A stretch of 64,000 nucleotides of DNA from Arion vulgaris (Eukaryota > Mollusca > Gastropoda > Stylommatophora > Arionidae): positions 58,857,152-58,921,151 of the forward strand of contig CM036755.1 in the NCBI GenBank assembly GCA_020796225.1, read 5' to 3'. Shown here piece by piece: positions 31,190-42,225 of this stretch. The stretch's first letter is position 1. Each line of letters begins with the position of its first letter. Made by a program: the position numbers and the translations under genes. The notes beneath the pieces were generated by a model. The model was not told where the DNA came from. It saw nothing but the letters and a program-made list of their open reading frames with translations, and did not search any database.

Positions 31190-31640
31190 CTGGATGGTTT
31201 TACATCGGGTTTTGACATGGGATAAGAGGCAAAATTGACAAACTGCACCATCGAGAGAGAAAGAAAGTTGGGGAGAGACATGATTGCCTACGCCCGAAGG
31301 TGTGACACTTGATTGATTTAATAGTAAAAATATATCATAAACAATTTTAACAACGTGTGAAGAGAGCGAGATCAATTAGGCCACTGATTTCATGAAGTGG
31401 GGTGGAGACCCAAACCCGTAAGGAAGTCTCCACCCAGACAACTAGCCTTCTGGAAGAGAAGGCATGGACGTCTACAGAAATAATGGTGAAGACCTGTGGA
31501 GAAGACGGGAATGAGTGTGGCCTGACGTGGGAGACGGTTGGTAGAAAGGCAGCAGAAAAGCAACATTGAAAGTCTCTTGTGGAAGCCGTATGTGTCAATC
31601 GGGACACGTAGAGGATATAGATAGACACCATGAACAACGA
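31190..31640. mobile_element. Dispersed LINE/SINE-like debris
   Basis: GGTTTTGACATGGGATAAGA to GTTGGGGAGAGACATGATTG, CCTACGCCCGAAGGTGTGAC is the inverse of the repeat at 61140-61260. 31560-31625 matches 25820-25880. The stretch between (31340-31560) has no recognised homology. Probably two old retroelement ends. Confidence 0.5.
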
Positions 31641-32090
31641 ATGGTGGTTAGAATATCTGACGAAATATCAGAATGGGTTAAGGTTCGCAGATGAGTAAGA
31701 CAATGTTGCTTTCTTTGATTGGAACAAGCAGTACGCCATCTGATTGGATCAGCTAGTGCGTCTTCTAATTGGATCAGACAGTACACCATTTGATTGGTTC
31801 AGCCAGAACGCCATCTGCTAAAATAGATTGTTATCTCAAGATCTCTGTGAAAGTAGATTAATTATGCAGCATTCACATGGCGACCCTTGACTTAATGAGT
31901 ATGTGCTAGTAGCTGACTTTATTAAAAGATCATTAATATTCTATCTACGCCTTTGACTCATGGTTCTACCAATATAAGAGGATGTTCTTTGTCTTTGTGA
32001 ACTTTGAAACTTACGAGTACAAGTCATAACTGAACATTCTCTTCCTCTCTTCCATCATTTACTTTTTATATAAGTGTTGGGGGAGGGTGT
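31641..32090. other. No gene; short degenerate repeat
   Basis: At 31718-31815 TGATTGGATCAGCTAGTGCG-like units of about 28 bp recur four times with divergence. No coding sequence is recognised. Confidence 0.5.
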
Positions 32091-32094
32091 AGTA

Positions 32095-32308
32095 ATCTTG
32101 TGTGTGTTTGTTCTAATGCACTTTGTAAGCTGTTATCCATTTTCTTAAGACTGTTATTGATGCCGTCACTCCATCTTTTGCGTGGTTTTCATCCTGTTCT
32201 GTACTTGTTATACTTTTTCTGTTTTGCTCTCTGGTGTATGCGATATAAGGACATTCTTGTCAGGTGTCCAAACCATTTAATCTGTTGTTCTTTAATGAAC
32301 ATTTAATT
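32095..32308 (-). pseudogene. LINE F5 C-terminal fragment
   Basis: Reverse complement contains the F5 landmarks EQQIKWFGHLTRMS, a decayed RLPQRA region, KYNKYR-like lysine-rich block and a RPRKRW-like block, as at 36358, 47885 and 63110. Direct DNA matches: TTTAATCTGTTGTTCTTTAA, ACATTCTTGTCAGGTGTCCA, CTCCATCTTTTGCGTGGT. Confidence 0.8.
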
Positions 32309-32329
32309 GATCAAGTAATTTGTATTTAG

Positions 32330-32560
32330 TAGTGCTCTGCCACTCTAACAGTCCTTCGGAATTGGTCTCTCTCATAGGCCAGATGTCCCACCTCTGCAGT
32401 CGTCATGCTGAAATCATCAGTTACATTCTGAAGCCATCCTCTAGTTGGTTTTCCTCTTCACATTTTATTTGCCAAAATACCCCTTTCCATATTGGTCTTA
32501 TTTCATCCTTCGTGTACTTATGTCCAACCTATTTTCAGTTATCCTCTAATTATATTGATT
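32330..32560 (-). pseudogene. LINE F1 C-terminal fragment
   Basis: Plus-strand words CTCTAACAGTCCTTCGGAAT, CATAGGCCAGATGTCCCACC, CAGTTACATTCTGAAGCCAT and CCTTTCCATATTGGTCTTAT are the antisense of the F1 tail. The 3' end (CTGAGCAGAACTTTG) is missing. A degenerate ATTGATTGATTGATCGATTG run follows. Confidence 0.82.
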
Positions 32561-32564
32561 GACT

Positions 32565-33100
32565 AATTGATTGATCGATTGATTTATCGATTGATTGATT
32601 GGACCATCATTAGCGTAGTTCTGTGTGTAACCATGTCTCCTTCGATCTCTTAATTACATAGTAAGATCTCAGATCCAGTGCACACACTCCGTAGCACCGG
32701 CGAGGGTCCCCAACTCTCTAATTCTATCTGTATTACCTAGTGTATAGGAAATATCTATATTTCATCCTTTGTTTTGTACCCTCAGCGTGATAATAGATTT
32801 TGGTCGAAACGTGGCCGCATCTTGATTTTGTGTTGTGTAAAACACATTGCTTCATATTTACGAGTTTTATCCATGCATTATTTACCAATAGATCACACAT
32901 TTGTACAGATGAACTTTAAGATTTTGCAACAATTAAACACCATAACTTTATGCTACCACGTCTACTTAATTATAATGTAGGATGGTAGAGGATCTACTTG
33001 GTCATAGAAGAGAATGAACAGTCATAACGAACTCAAGCTCAGATTTATTATGTTAGACAATTGTTTAGTTAGTGTTTGGGCGGTGAGCTTTCATCTATTT
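32565..33100. other. No gene; dispersed-repeat fragment
   Basis: 32655-32715 (ACACTCCGTAGCACCGGCGA, GGGTCC) is the inverse of 22738. The rest, including a 68-codon open frame at 32774, is unrecognised. Confidence 0.45.
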
Positions 33101-33102
33101 TC

Positions 33103-33312
33103 CTACACAACATTATAATTCTTGATAAGTACAATATTAACTTGCAACATCTGAACACAACATTAAACTCTTAGATAAGAACAATATTAACTTGCAACAT
33201 CTGAACACAACATTACACTCGTAGCTAAGAACAATATTAACATGCAACATCTGAACACAACATTACACTCGTAGCTAAGAACAATATTAACATGCAACAT
33301 CTGAACACAACA
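33103..33312. repeat. 50-bp tandem array, about 4 copies
   Basis: Units align at 33101, 33151, 33201, 33251 with a fifth start at 33301. Words: CAACATCTGAACACAACATT, ACACTCGTAGCTAAGAACAA, TATTAACATG. The first unit is the most diverged. Confidence 0.93.
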
Positions 33313-33340
33313 TATCAGACAGATTCTGGTTATAATCTAC

Positions 33341-33815
33341 AACATAGATTCCCAAACTTTTTCGGCCCACCGCCCACTTTGCATGACATAAACCGTGAAA
33401 CTCCCCCTTCCGCATTATAACAGTTTGCCAACGCCCCCTATCACATATACACATGCTCTATTTCTCTTTGACATAGAAAATTGATACATATTTCTGGCAT
33501 ACATTGTCAATTTTCAAATGATTATATGCACGAAATAGAAAATTGATGACAAAATGGATCATATAAAACGGGCATAAGATGAATTAAAATATAGAATTCA
33601 AATTTTAAATGATTATTCAAATTTTAAATGATTATCCAATCACAAAATCACGAAAATAATTTATTTCAAAATATATATTATTAATTTCCTCTTTAAGGAA
33701 CCACCGACCCCTAATCTCCTGAACGCCCCCAACATGCTTCTGAACCCACTATCAACCCCCTAGAAATCTTCATCGTCCACTGGGGGGTGTTACCGCCCAC
33801 TGTGGGAACCCATGA
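33341..33815. mobile_element. hAT-like repeat, unexpanded relative of 646-1135
   Basis: Begins CATAGATTCCCAAACTTTTT, CGGCCCACCGCCCACTTTGC and ends ACCGCCCACTGTGGGAACCC, ATG. Reading inward from the right, CATGGGTTCCCA pairs with CATAGATTCCCA on the left. No convincing 8-bp target duplication is seen (ATCTACAA versus ATTTTAAT). Only one copy of the ACCGCCCACTTTGCA segment is present on the left, the state before the 39-bp expansion at 671. Confidence 0.6.
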
Positions 33816-34114
33816 TTTTAATGTATGGATACATGAACCATCTTCTGACAATGTCCTTGTATCGTATGTTTCTACACAACTGTCTTTATTTGTGTTGATA
33901 ATCATATCTAAACATATCTACTCATCCTGTTGTCTGTATCAAATGCTCATGATATCAACATGTGATAACGAGACACGCATTGTGTATCCGTGATTAAATG
34001 TGGGTATTTTGTTTTTAAAGATTTCTCCTGAAAACATTTTCTCACTTGTATATGTGTCGTATATAAAATGCCATCATTGCAGGTAAGTTTTGTACGTATA
34101 ACATTATCGTAGAG

Positions 34115-34495
34115 CAGCAATTCCTAAACTTAGCATTTCCGCTGATCACCTTTTAATTACATTTTGCTGTTGCAGACCCGCAACAGTTTCTATATATGAA
34201 CATTGTCTAACGATGGAGTTATTTTTACACCACAACAATTGTCAATCTGGCTCCAACTTCTCAGATTGCAGGAAACTTCAAATGGTCTGTCATCCTGTCC
34301 TGTCAAACATTTAGACTCCGGTCTGGTCCGGATACTTTGATTTTGCAGTGGAACTAGTTTACCACTGTTTTTAACATGTTTTTAACATTTATTTTTTCTG
34401 TTTGAAATATCAAAGATCATAATATTTCTTCAAGCGTTTGAGGACTCCCAGTGAGTACCTCGTGGACCCGTGGGACCCCAGTTTAGGAAATGCTG
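34115..34495. mobile_element. 381-bp hAT-type MITE
   Basis: Left end CAGCAATTCCTAAACTTAGC; right end read inward CAGCATTTCCTAAACTGGGG, giving a 15-base terminal inverted repeat with one mismatch. Flanking 8-mers TCGTAGAG and GCGTATTG agree at 5 of 8 positions, compatible with a decayed target duplication. No coding capacity. Confidence 0.75.
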
Positions 34496-34499
34496 GCGT

Positions 34500-35180
34500 A
34501 TTGCAACGATACTGAGGTCAGTGCTGTCCAACGAGGTACCCGCGGGAGTCAAAATTCAATGTCTTATATCCCTGGTGCCCTATTTTATTCCTCCAACTTG
34601 AACGTTAATCCGAATTTCAAGAAAGATAATCGTGTATCTTACTAAGAGTATGATTCAGTTATTGCGTAAGCACAATATTTAATACAATTTATCGAGAACA
34701 TTCTAGGACTAATCTTGTCGAACAAGTTGTAAATATTCTAAGATCACATCTGCATTCTGTATAAGGTCATGCTACATTAGTGCAGGTCAGAAGTCTGGAG
34801 TCTGGTAAAAATCACCTTGAAAACAAGCAAGTACCCACTTGAGATCAGCCGGTGATAGTTCAATCAACTAAACAGTTTGTTCTCTTCAATGTTGGTTTAT
34901 TTGTTTAACATTTAGCAATTCTGTAGTATGTCACGTGACATCTGCAAGGCATATGTACTCACGTTTTGCTTATGTTTTGTTTATCTTTACTTTTCGCAGA
35001 CAGTAATCTATGTTTCTAATTTGTTTGTTCCTGATCTCTTCAAACCTCATATAAAACTTTTCTGTCACTCTGCTTCATGTTACAATGCATTTCGTATATT
35101 TGACTTCATCCCATCTTTACTCTTCTGACATCAGAAAGTAAGTCGAGGAATCATTGTTATACAACGTAGCATATAGAGTA
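34500..35180. other. No recognised gene
   Basis: Unique-looking AT-rich sequence. An open frame at 34928-35128 has no recognisable motif and is probably chance. Confidence 0.4.
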
Positions 35181-35184
35181 TTAC

Positions 35185-35405
35185 GATGTTAGGTTCATAT
35201 TTTTCATTGACCGTTGGCACACGATGTATGATGTGGTCATCACTACGCCGACAGCATTTACTTCCTAGTGCATTTCCTGGTACCCAATTGAGACTGGGTC
35301 GACCTGAAAGCCGTTTCGGTAGGGAACATGCCCGCTGTGGAATTGAGTCCGGGACTACTAGCCTAACAAGCTAGTTGACTAACAACTACGCTACCTCGGC
35401 TCTCT
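35185..35405 (-). mobile_element. tRNA-derived SINE K copy
   Basis: The reverse complement starts GCCGAGGTAGCGTAGTTGTT, carrying an A-box-like TAGCGTAGTTG, and CCGGACTCAATTCCACAGCG, a B-box-like element, about 40 bases later. The body then holds GTACCAGGAAATGCACTAGG and CATACATCGTGTGCCAAC. CT and TA microsatellites follow the head at 35400-35440. Confidence 0.65.
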
Positions 35406-35464
35406 CTCTCTCTTCATATATATATATATATATATATACCTTCGTATAATAATTACGATTTCCA

Positions 35465-35640
35465 GTAGCTTGTTCAGACTTTAATGAAGTCACTTCTACA
35501 CATTTCTAGAACCTAGTTGTGCAGAAGGTATGAGGGTCAATTACGTTCCTCACGTGTATAACGTCGAGTGTGGGATTGTACCCACAACTCTCTTGTGTCC
35601 AAGTCGATAGCCACATACTTTTACCTCAAGCTAATCCATC
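35465..35640 (-). mobile_element. tRNA-derived SINE F copy
   Basis: The inverse strand reads AAGAGAGTTGTGGGTACAAT, CCCACACTCGACGTTATACA, CGTGAGGAACGTAATTGACC and TTCTAGAAATGTGTAGAAGT. This matches 54300-54440 (GAGTTGTGAGTTTATTCCCA, CACTCGACGTTCCACACATG, AGTGTCTAGAAATATTAAGT). Confidence 0.72.
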
Positions 35641-35644
35641 TCAC

Positions 35645-36355
35645 TATATCTCCCTCAACAATTCTTCTTTATCCAACTGCTTATAACTGTCTAAATTGCA
35701 AAGAGGATACATATTTATTTCTCTGTACTTGGCTATAAATATATCGGTTGATATTGTGCTATATGCAATTAATGTGTGTCTTTGTTATTCTTTCCAGTTC
35801 TTTGTTTCGGGTTTTCCTTTTGTTCTGTAGCTAGATCCTTCCTTTCGTTTGACTTAGTCTTGCCAACCTGATTGCTACAGTCCGCCTCTTTGCTGGCTGC
35901 CTCCGACATCAGTACTCGCTAGTGACTGTGGTCTAGCTCGAAGGATAGAAAATGTGTATACGGTGTAGGATATAAGACAAGTAAAAGATGTCCTTCTCAA
36001 GAAAGAGGACAGCTGCCATTTAACCCATAGCTGGGGAGTGAGTTGGTTGCAGTTGGTTGGTTGGTTAGTTGCGACTACCACTCGCTGGTGGGTTCTGCAC
36101 TGTCACCTTATGGGTCTCACTTCGCTCCCCGTCTTTTAATCTGGCCTTTCACCTTCAGTCTGTTCGGCTTGGTTAGACCTGCCAGGAGTTAGACTCTCAC
36201 CGACTTAGCCTGAAGAATCGTCAAGGTACACAAATCGTTCAACCACGATAAGGTAGGCTAATGTGGAGGGTGTAGCTTGATATTAGCACTGGCGCAGTTC
36301 TACAGTGTTAATTTGAAAATGGTGAAAATTGTCATGGGATTCTATTTTGATGATC
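35645..36355. other. No recognised gene
   Basis: Contains GTTGGTTGGTTGGTTAGTTG near 36050. No coding or repeat assignment. Confidence 0.4.
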
Positions 36356-36357
36356 TG

Positions 36358-36590
36358 TAGTGATCTTGTGTGTGCTTATTCTAATGCAATTTGTGAGCTG
36401 TTATTCAATGTCTGTTCTTGATGCCACCGCTCCATCTTTTGAGTAGTCTTCCTCCTGCTCTGTACTCGTTATACTTTTTCTGTGTGGCTCTCTGTGGTAG
36501 ACGACACCAAAGCATTCTTATCAGGTGTCTCAACCCATTTAATCTGTTGTTCTTTTATGAATTGCATGACTGATTTCACATCCATTCTTC
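36358..36590 (-). pseudogene. LINE F5 C-terminal fragment
   Basis: Plus-strand words GATCTTGTGTGTGCTTATTC, CCACCGCTCCATCTTTTGAG, ACTCGTTATACTTTTTCTG, CTCAACCCATTTAATCTGTT and TTATGAATTGCATGACTGAT match the F5 copy at 63110. The last word shows the uninterrupted sequence into which a LINE F8 inserted at 63330. Confidence 0.82.
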
Positions 36591-36924
36591 TTCTAGATAG
36601 GGCACACTTTGAGAAAAACGGAGAGAAATATAAAAAGAAGGAACATTTTCGAAAACCGACAAGACACGCAAAATAGAGGAAAGTCTAGAAGTATATGGAG
36701 AAAAATAAGGAGGCAGAGATGAAAGATATAAGGAAGAGAAACAAGAGATATAGCCAGATAGGAGTTGATTGAGGGCCTACATCCAAACAGAAATTTAAAA
36801 AAACACAAGTGAGAGAGAGAGAGACATGGGGATCAGAATGCTAAACCGTGGTCCTCAGCAACATAAGACCGACTAATTCAGATGGGGAAATCAAAATCCC
36901 TCTTTAATGGGGTCTGGTTTTTAT

Positions 36925-37210
36925 AAGTGTTTGATAAAACACTGTAAGGTTTTCTGCATTTGTCACAATTCTAAAAGTCCATGGTTATTTATTGATGTAA
37001 AATGTTAATAATACTGATATTCCTGAGTGTTAACTTAACTTGTAACATAATATAACCTTGATTTATCATGTTGTCTTGTTTTTAACATTAATTTATCTTT
37101 ATCTAACAATATTGGAAGTCATGTGAAGATCGTAGTCTGATTTCCGACAATTTTTACCTGAGCCCGTCGGCCTTATATAATCGTAGGCCGCGGCTGAACA
37201 TATATTTAAA
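36925..37210 (-). mobile_element. Dispersed repeat J, copy 1
   Basis: Antisense relative of 48330-48650 and 53070-53460. Shared words (here inverted): AACATAATATAACCTTGATT, TTAATAATACTGATATTCCT, TTTTTACCTGAGCCCGTCGG, TACGATTATATAAGGCCGAC. Class unknown. Confidence 0.7.
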
Positions 37211-37524
37211 AACTGCTTCAATTATGGCAAACACATTGACCTAGAGACACAAAATTGGAAAGAAAAACAAGGCGCAGACCTGCATGTCAATTACAAATGT
37301 CACTGTAGTTTGCACAGGATACAAGATTAAATATACAGACACAATATTTGGAGAGAACGAACGGAAGAAATGATTCACTTTATAGTTATAAAATGTACGA
37401 GATCTTTCTGAATTTTTTTGAAAGTTTAACTTTGCAGACCTAGTGTCATCTTCTCTTCTATTGGATTCACACATGTCAATGTTTTACTCTATTCCTGTTC
37501 TAATGAGGAAAGGAGGAGGTATCT

Positions 37525-37730
37525 CTGTAACTATGTGGTTAAACAGTGTGCATTGTTTTCGGAAAGTTGTTGGTTTAAATCACAACAGCGTAGTTCGGTT
37601 CTTGAAAGTAGTTTTTCCTCTAATTTGTTTTTCCTTTAGAAATGTTACTGAAGCTACGCAGTTCGTGCTTTGTGCAAAACATTCGGCATATGAGAGAAAC
37701 CGAGCTATGTGTGGAAACCAGGTGCAGGGA
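37525..37730 (+). mobile_element. tRNA-derived SINE D copy, degraded
   Basis: CTATGTGGTTAAACAGTGTG and GTTGGTTTAAATCAC correspond to the D head (GTGGTTAAGTGGTTAAA, GTAGGTTTGAATCC). Then TAGAAATGTTACTGAAGCTA, CGCAGTTCGTGCTTTGTGCA and GAGAGAAACCGAGCTATGTG correspond to 47145-47245. The open frames across it are incidental. Confidence 0.72.
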
Positions 37731-38900
37731 AATACATTCTTTGCTTTTAGACAACTGGTTGTACGTCTTCTTTTGTCGTCACATTGTTACCAGGTTGTTA
37801 TCTAGTTGTAACAGTTTCACTGTTATGATTAGGGTATATTCGGGGTCAACCCAAACCACCCCCCTTATTGCACTGGGTGTCCTTGAGCCTGTATGTAAAC
37901 ACCTTGTTTACTAATCTGGGTTGCTGACCAGCAGTTTACAAACTCAGGACATTAGTTTACCCCATGGTATTCGGGACTCCTAAAACTCGGAAATCTCGAG
38001 ACCCGGGTAGGGGCAGCTGGGGTTTTTTGGGGTTACAGATAAATGAGTTGAGACATAGATTTAGTTTAGGGTAAGCCACTGAAGAGAACGCCAGAAACAA
38101 CAGTGAAGCCAGAAGTAGTAAGCCAGAAACCACTGAAGGGAACGCCAGAAACAACTAGAGAGAACGGAGGTAGAGAACAGATTGTGCAGAGAGCTGAGTA
38201 TGTGAGCAAAATGGAGAGAATATGTCTGTGAGACAATCTACCAAGACAATTGAACAAGTTGATTTATTTCAGAGATCTATAAAGGTAACATATTGAACAA
38301 ACAGTGAAGTAGTAGATGATAGTCAGATTCGAGTAGATTCAGAGGTTGTTTTCTGGCAATTTATTGTTCTTTTCAAGTATCCTTGTATACAGTGCTGTTA
38401 GAAGTGAGAAATCAACTATAGTTTTACCAGGCAGAACTCATACTAGAAAGTGTAGTTATATCTATAGGAGTAATCGTACTGTGATTCGACTGTTCATATA
38501 CGATAACAGAGAAACATTTAATCATCATCTTGGATGACCAGACCCTGTGCCTCAACGGACAGAGACGACACTACCTCGAACCTAACTAGGAACTTAGACG
38601 TCAACCCAGACGTATGACGACCACCACCTGATGGATGCTGCAACAGTGTTCAAGTCGTTCCATATTTGACAGGAAAGAACTGAACCTTCTTATCATCATC
38701 CAGTGATTATCAACCATTGGTTCCATCGAATTTGAACAATTTTTCTACTTAAAAAGAAGAGTGTATTATAACAATCAAATTTGTGATGACAGTTTAGAAA
38801 AACGATTATTGCTGTGAATATTTCTAAGGTTAAATTGATATATACATAGCCTGAATTCATTATTAAATAATTTATGTATCTTGTTGCTAATTGATCCCAA
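37731..38900. other. No gene; short repeats
   Basis: 37758-37815 contains the inverse of CGGTAGCAGTGTGACGACAA seen at 27109. At 38078-38160 GAACGCCAGAAACAAC and AAGCCAGAA recur. Nothing coding recognised. Confidence 0.4.
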
Positions 38901-38902
38901 CG

Positions 38903-39258
38903 GTGTTAGGTTAGTTGGTGTTCATTAACATCTTAGTTTGTAGTAAGACAGAAGTGTGGAAAGTGTTAGGTTAGTTGTGTTCATTAACATCTTAGTTTGT
39001 AGTAAGACAGAAGTGTGGAAAGTGTTAGGTTAGTTGTATTCACTAACATCTTAGTTTGTAGTAAGACAGAAGTGTGGAAAGTGTTAGGTTAGTTGTGTTC
39101 ATTAACATCTTAGTTTGTAGTAAGACAGAAGTGTGGAAAGTGTTAGGTTAGTTGTATTCATTAACATCTTAGTTTGTAGTAAGACAGAAGTGTGGAAAGT
39201 GTTAGGTTAGTTGTGTTCATTAACATCTTAGTTTGTAGTAAGATAGAAGTGTGGAAAC
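38903..39258. repeat. 59-bp tandem array, 6 copies
   Basis: GTGTTAGGTTAGTTG recurs at about 38903, 38963, 39022, 39081, 39140 and 39199, with TTCATTAACATCTTAGTTTG and AAGACAGAAGTGTGGAAA. The first unit is one base longer (TTGGTG). No transposable-element source was found. Confidence 0.95.
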
Positions 39259-39272
39259 AGTGATGTTATCTT

Positions 39273-39600
39273 TTAAATCAAGAATATAACACAGTGGACG
39301 ATCCCGAGTCTTTCTTTTCGGTCAACCCATTTTTCTTGTCTTGTTGTTTTCTTTTGGGGCCTTTTACCAGCTAGTCTGTTACATAGTGTCGTAGCTCTGT
39401 TTTTGTTTTGCGCTGTTCTAATGTAACTCATGTGACTTATTTTTCCTTTGTGACAGAATTCTGCTATGTCATCTATCGACCTTTGTCCTTGTCTTTCTCT
39501 CACCGTCTTTACTGATGTTCTATTGTAGAAGACTCTGTATACCGTATAGTTTGGTTCCAATCTTTTTAAGTGGCTGACGCATTTCATTCTTTGTTTCGCA
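39273..39600 (-). pseudogene. LINE F7 C-terminal fragment, frame still open
   Basis: Minus strand gives an uninterrupted 104-codon frame: MKCVSHLKRLEPNYTVYRVF, RTSVKTVRERQGQRSIDDIA, EFCHKGKISHMSYIRTAQNK, LAGKRPQKKTTRQEKWVDRK, ERLGIV. The pattern R..V.DI.EF...K.SH..YI.R..N.R.T...C...GKRP.GR...RWVD.....LG is typical of a LINE post-thumb tail. It is the only copy of its family here. The open frame without stops suggests a relatively young copy, though 5'-truncated. Confidence 0.7.
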
Positions 39601-39674
39601 GTGTAATTAAATCACGGTTCTGACCTAACTTGATTTCTTATGCTGGTGTTGGTGACTCTTTTATGGAGTTGTTT

Positions 39675-39958
39675 GTCTTTCTTCTTCTTCGTCTTCTTTT
39701 TCTTCTTCGAACGCTCCACATGGACCACTTGTTAACAACTCTTTGTGACTTGCATGTTTCTGAGCCAAAGAGCGATACTGCGTTGTTCCAGTTATGCACA
39801 TACAAGTAAGCCAGCACATCCTATTTTCGCGACTGCTTATATTTACTAGGGTAGCTACCCCAGGCCATTACCTTAGTCACCTCTTACCACATGTCCTGTA
39901 GGTCGCAGTGTTGCTATTCTTTGCTCCCTTTGAAAGCCCCGGCAACACACGGGTGGTT
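39675..39958 (-). mobile_element. SINE family A copy
   Basis: Full-length antisense: CTTCTTCGAACGCTCCACAT, AAAGAGCGATACTGCGTTGT, TACTAGGGTAGCTACCCCAG, core TAGTCACCTCTTACCACATG, GGTCGCAGTGTTGCTATTC, head CCCCGGCAACACACGGGTG. The tail is an expanded CTTCTT tract. Confidence 0.88.
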
Positions 39959-39989
39959 TGTCTTTGAGCTTCTATTATTTTCTCTCACA

Positions 39990-40074
39990 TCTCTTCTCTC
40001 TCTCTCTCTCTTCTCTTCTCTTTCTCTCTTTCTCTTCTCTTCTCTCTCTCTGTCTCTCTCTCTGTGTGTCTCTG

Positions 40075-40169
<95 letters not shown>

Positions 40170-40350
40170 GTGTCTCTGTCTCTCTCTCTCTCTCTCTCCT
40201 TCTCTCTCTCTTCTATCTCTCTCTCTTTCCTCTCTATTTTTCTCTCTAAATATTTTCTCTCTCTATCTCTTTCTCTCTATCTCTTTCTCTATATATTTTC
40301 TCTCTCTCTATGTATCTCTCTTTTTCTTTCTCTCTCTCTCTCTCACTCGT
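39990..40350. repeat. CT-rich microsatellite
   Basis: About 350 bases of CT repeats with TTT and TGT interruptions. Ser/Leu-rich open frames are compositional artefacts. Confidence 0.95.
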
Positions 40351-40499
40351 AGTCTTAACTGTTTCCTCCAAACAATGTTCCTCCTTCTGTGCTCACATTC
40401 TCTTCCAACTGTTTGTTCTTCTCTTAACTATTCCCAACCGCCTCTTCCTCCATCAAGAGTTAATACGACGTTTGATAACACGTGTTCCATACTAAAGGT

Positions 40500-40900
40500 C
40501 ATGTGGTAGCAACAAGCACCGAAAGATAACCCAGCTGGAAAAAGAAACAAAAATTGAGCTTCCAGGCAATAATGAAGGAATGAAACAAGACTGGATCCAG
40601 GTTGCTGAGATAGTACTAGTACTGTGACCTTTCAACCGTCAAACGCAGGCAAGAGGGGGTGCCATACTCAAAGGTCAAATGCTAGAATCACAGCGGCATT
40701 AGCTCAATTATCATTGTGTACAGAAGCTAAGAGACAAATTAGGTAATTGTAACGTTTGTTGCATTTGCAAACATAAAGATCATTTTACAGAAATTATTTA
40801 TAATAAGAATTAATGGTATCTAAGAACTAATGTGTTGGAAAAACTAATTAAAGTGAACAAATGCAATTTAAAAACAAATGTAAGTGAGCTAATCTACTGT
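40500..40900. other. No recognised gene
   Basis: Nothing coding seen. AAAGGTCA words recur at 40495 and 40670, but no larger structure. Confidence 0.4.
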
Positions 40901-40904
40901 GAGA

Positions 40905-41325
40905 ACTAATGTGATATAAGAGCTAATGTGTTGGAAAAACTAATGTGATATAAAAACTAATGTGATATAAGAGCTAATGTGTTGGAAAAACTAATGTGAT
41001 GTAAAAACTAATGTGATGTAAAAACGAATGTGATGTAAAAACTAATGTGATGTAAAAGCTAATGTGATGTAAAAACTAATGTGATGTAAAAACTAATGTG
41101 ATGTAAAAGCTAATGTGATGTAAAAGCTAATGTGATGTAAAAACTAATGTGATGTAAAAACTAATGTGATGTAAAAACTAATGTGATGTAAAAACTAATG
41201 TGATGTAAAAACTAATGTGATGTAAAAACTAATGTGATGTAAAAACTAATGTGATGTAAAAGCTAATGTGATGTAAAAACTAATGTGATGTAAAAACTAA
41301 TGTGATATAAAAACTAATGAAATAA
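40905..41325. repeat. 17-bp tandem array, about 24 copies
   Basis: Unit CTAATGTGATGTAAAAA, with AAAGC and GATATAA variants. The left edge is irregular with longer units containing GTGTTGGAAAAA. AT-rich, no gene. Confidence 0.95.
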
Positions 41326-41424
41326 TGTAGCGCATAAACTAAGGTCCCGTCAGAACTATTTCTTGTATTTCCAAATGTTTTAAAGGTGTGGGAGTAGAGG
41401 TCGAGGTGGGGGAGTTTAAGCCAA

Positions 41425-41655
41425 ATAATTGACTTTATTGCACCGGGTTTTACATCATATTACTCGGTCCCTCTCCGCGCAATGGCACGTCGCCTGCCAA
41501 AAGTATTACACGAAGCACAAACGACGTAGATCCGTAAAACTCCTAGTGGTCCCTGGAACAAATGCATACGTGAACAGAACGGTGCGGTCCGGATTCGAAC
41601 TCACGACCTTTGAATCGCAAAGGCAAGCGCTTAACCACTTAACCACAGATACGAC
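41425..41655 (-). mobile_element. tRNA-derived SINE D copy
   Basis: Antisense copy with a clear head. The inverse strand reads GTGGTTAAGTGGTTAAGCGC (A-box), then GGTCGTGAGTTCGAATCCGG (B-box), then GTTCACGTATGCATTTGTTC and the body TGCGCGGAGAGGGACCGAGT. The B-box is perfect, making this the best preserved D head with 47045. Confidence 0.85.
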
Positions 41656-41694
41656 AAATGTAACAGAATGAAGAATAGTTAGAACACGACACTT

Positions 41695-42110
41695 GAATCA
41701 TCATCACATAGTTTGTCCTGAACAGAACTTTGCCACACCAACAGTCATTATCAAATAGTTTGTCCTGAACAGAACTTTGCCACACCAACAGTCATTATCA
41801 AATAGTTTGCCCTGAGCAGAACTTTGCCACACCAACAGTCATCATCAAATTGTTTGCCCTGAACAGAACTTTTCCACACCAACAATCATCCAGAATTTCT
41901 CTCTCTCATAGGCCAGATGTCCCGCCATCTCTGCAGTCGTCATTTCAAACCATCAGTTACATCCTGAATCCATCTTCTTCGTGGTCTTCCTCTTCTTCTA
42001 TTTACTGTTATGCCCCCTTTCATGATGGTCTTCCCCAGCAATTCGTGTCTCTTTATATGTCCAAAATACCTCAACTTTCTCGTTCGTATTTGCAGCAACA
42101 TGTTGGATAC
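41695..42110 (-). pseudogene. LINE F1 C-terminal fragment with 4 tandem 3' ends
   Basis: Minus strand: RKLRYFGHIKRHELLGKTIM, KGGITVNRRRGRPRRRWIQD, VTDGLK-stop, followed by a frameshifted remainder. Its 3' terminal segment is present four times with a 47-bp period (AACAGAACTTTGCCACACCA at 41721, 41768, an AGCAG variant at 41815, and 41862). Each repeat unit includes the coding end plus the TGATGAT-type tail. Confidence 0.87.
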
Positions 42111-42225
42111 AAATACAAAATGATTAATGAAAAAAAAAACACAAATAAACCTTAGAAGACAACAAAGTGAGAAAGTGTACACGATGCTATTTTCACAGTC
42201 AACACAAGCCACCAATAGATTAGTG

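Noticed and set aside
33341..33815. 8-bp target duplication for the hAT-like repeat
   Set aside because: Flanking 8-mers ATCTACAA and ATTTTAAT do not agree; ends assigned by similarity only.
37443..37914. Two overlapping frames as a host gene
   Set aside because: They run across a degraded SINE D copy and carry no recognisable domain.
39891..40509. Ser/Leu-rich frames over the CT tract
   Set aside because: Microsatellite artefact.
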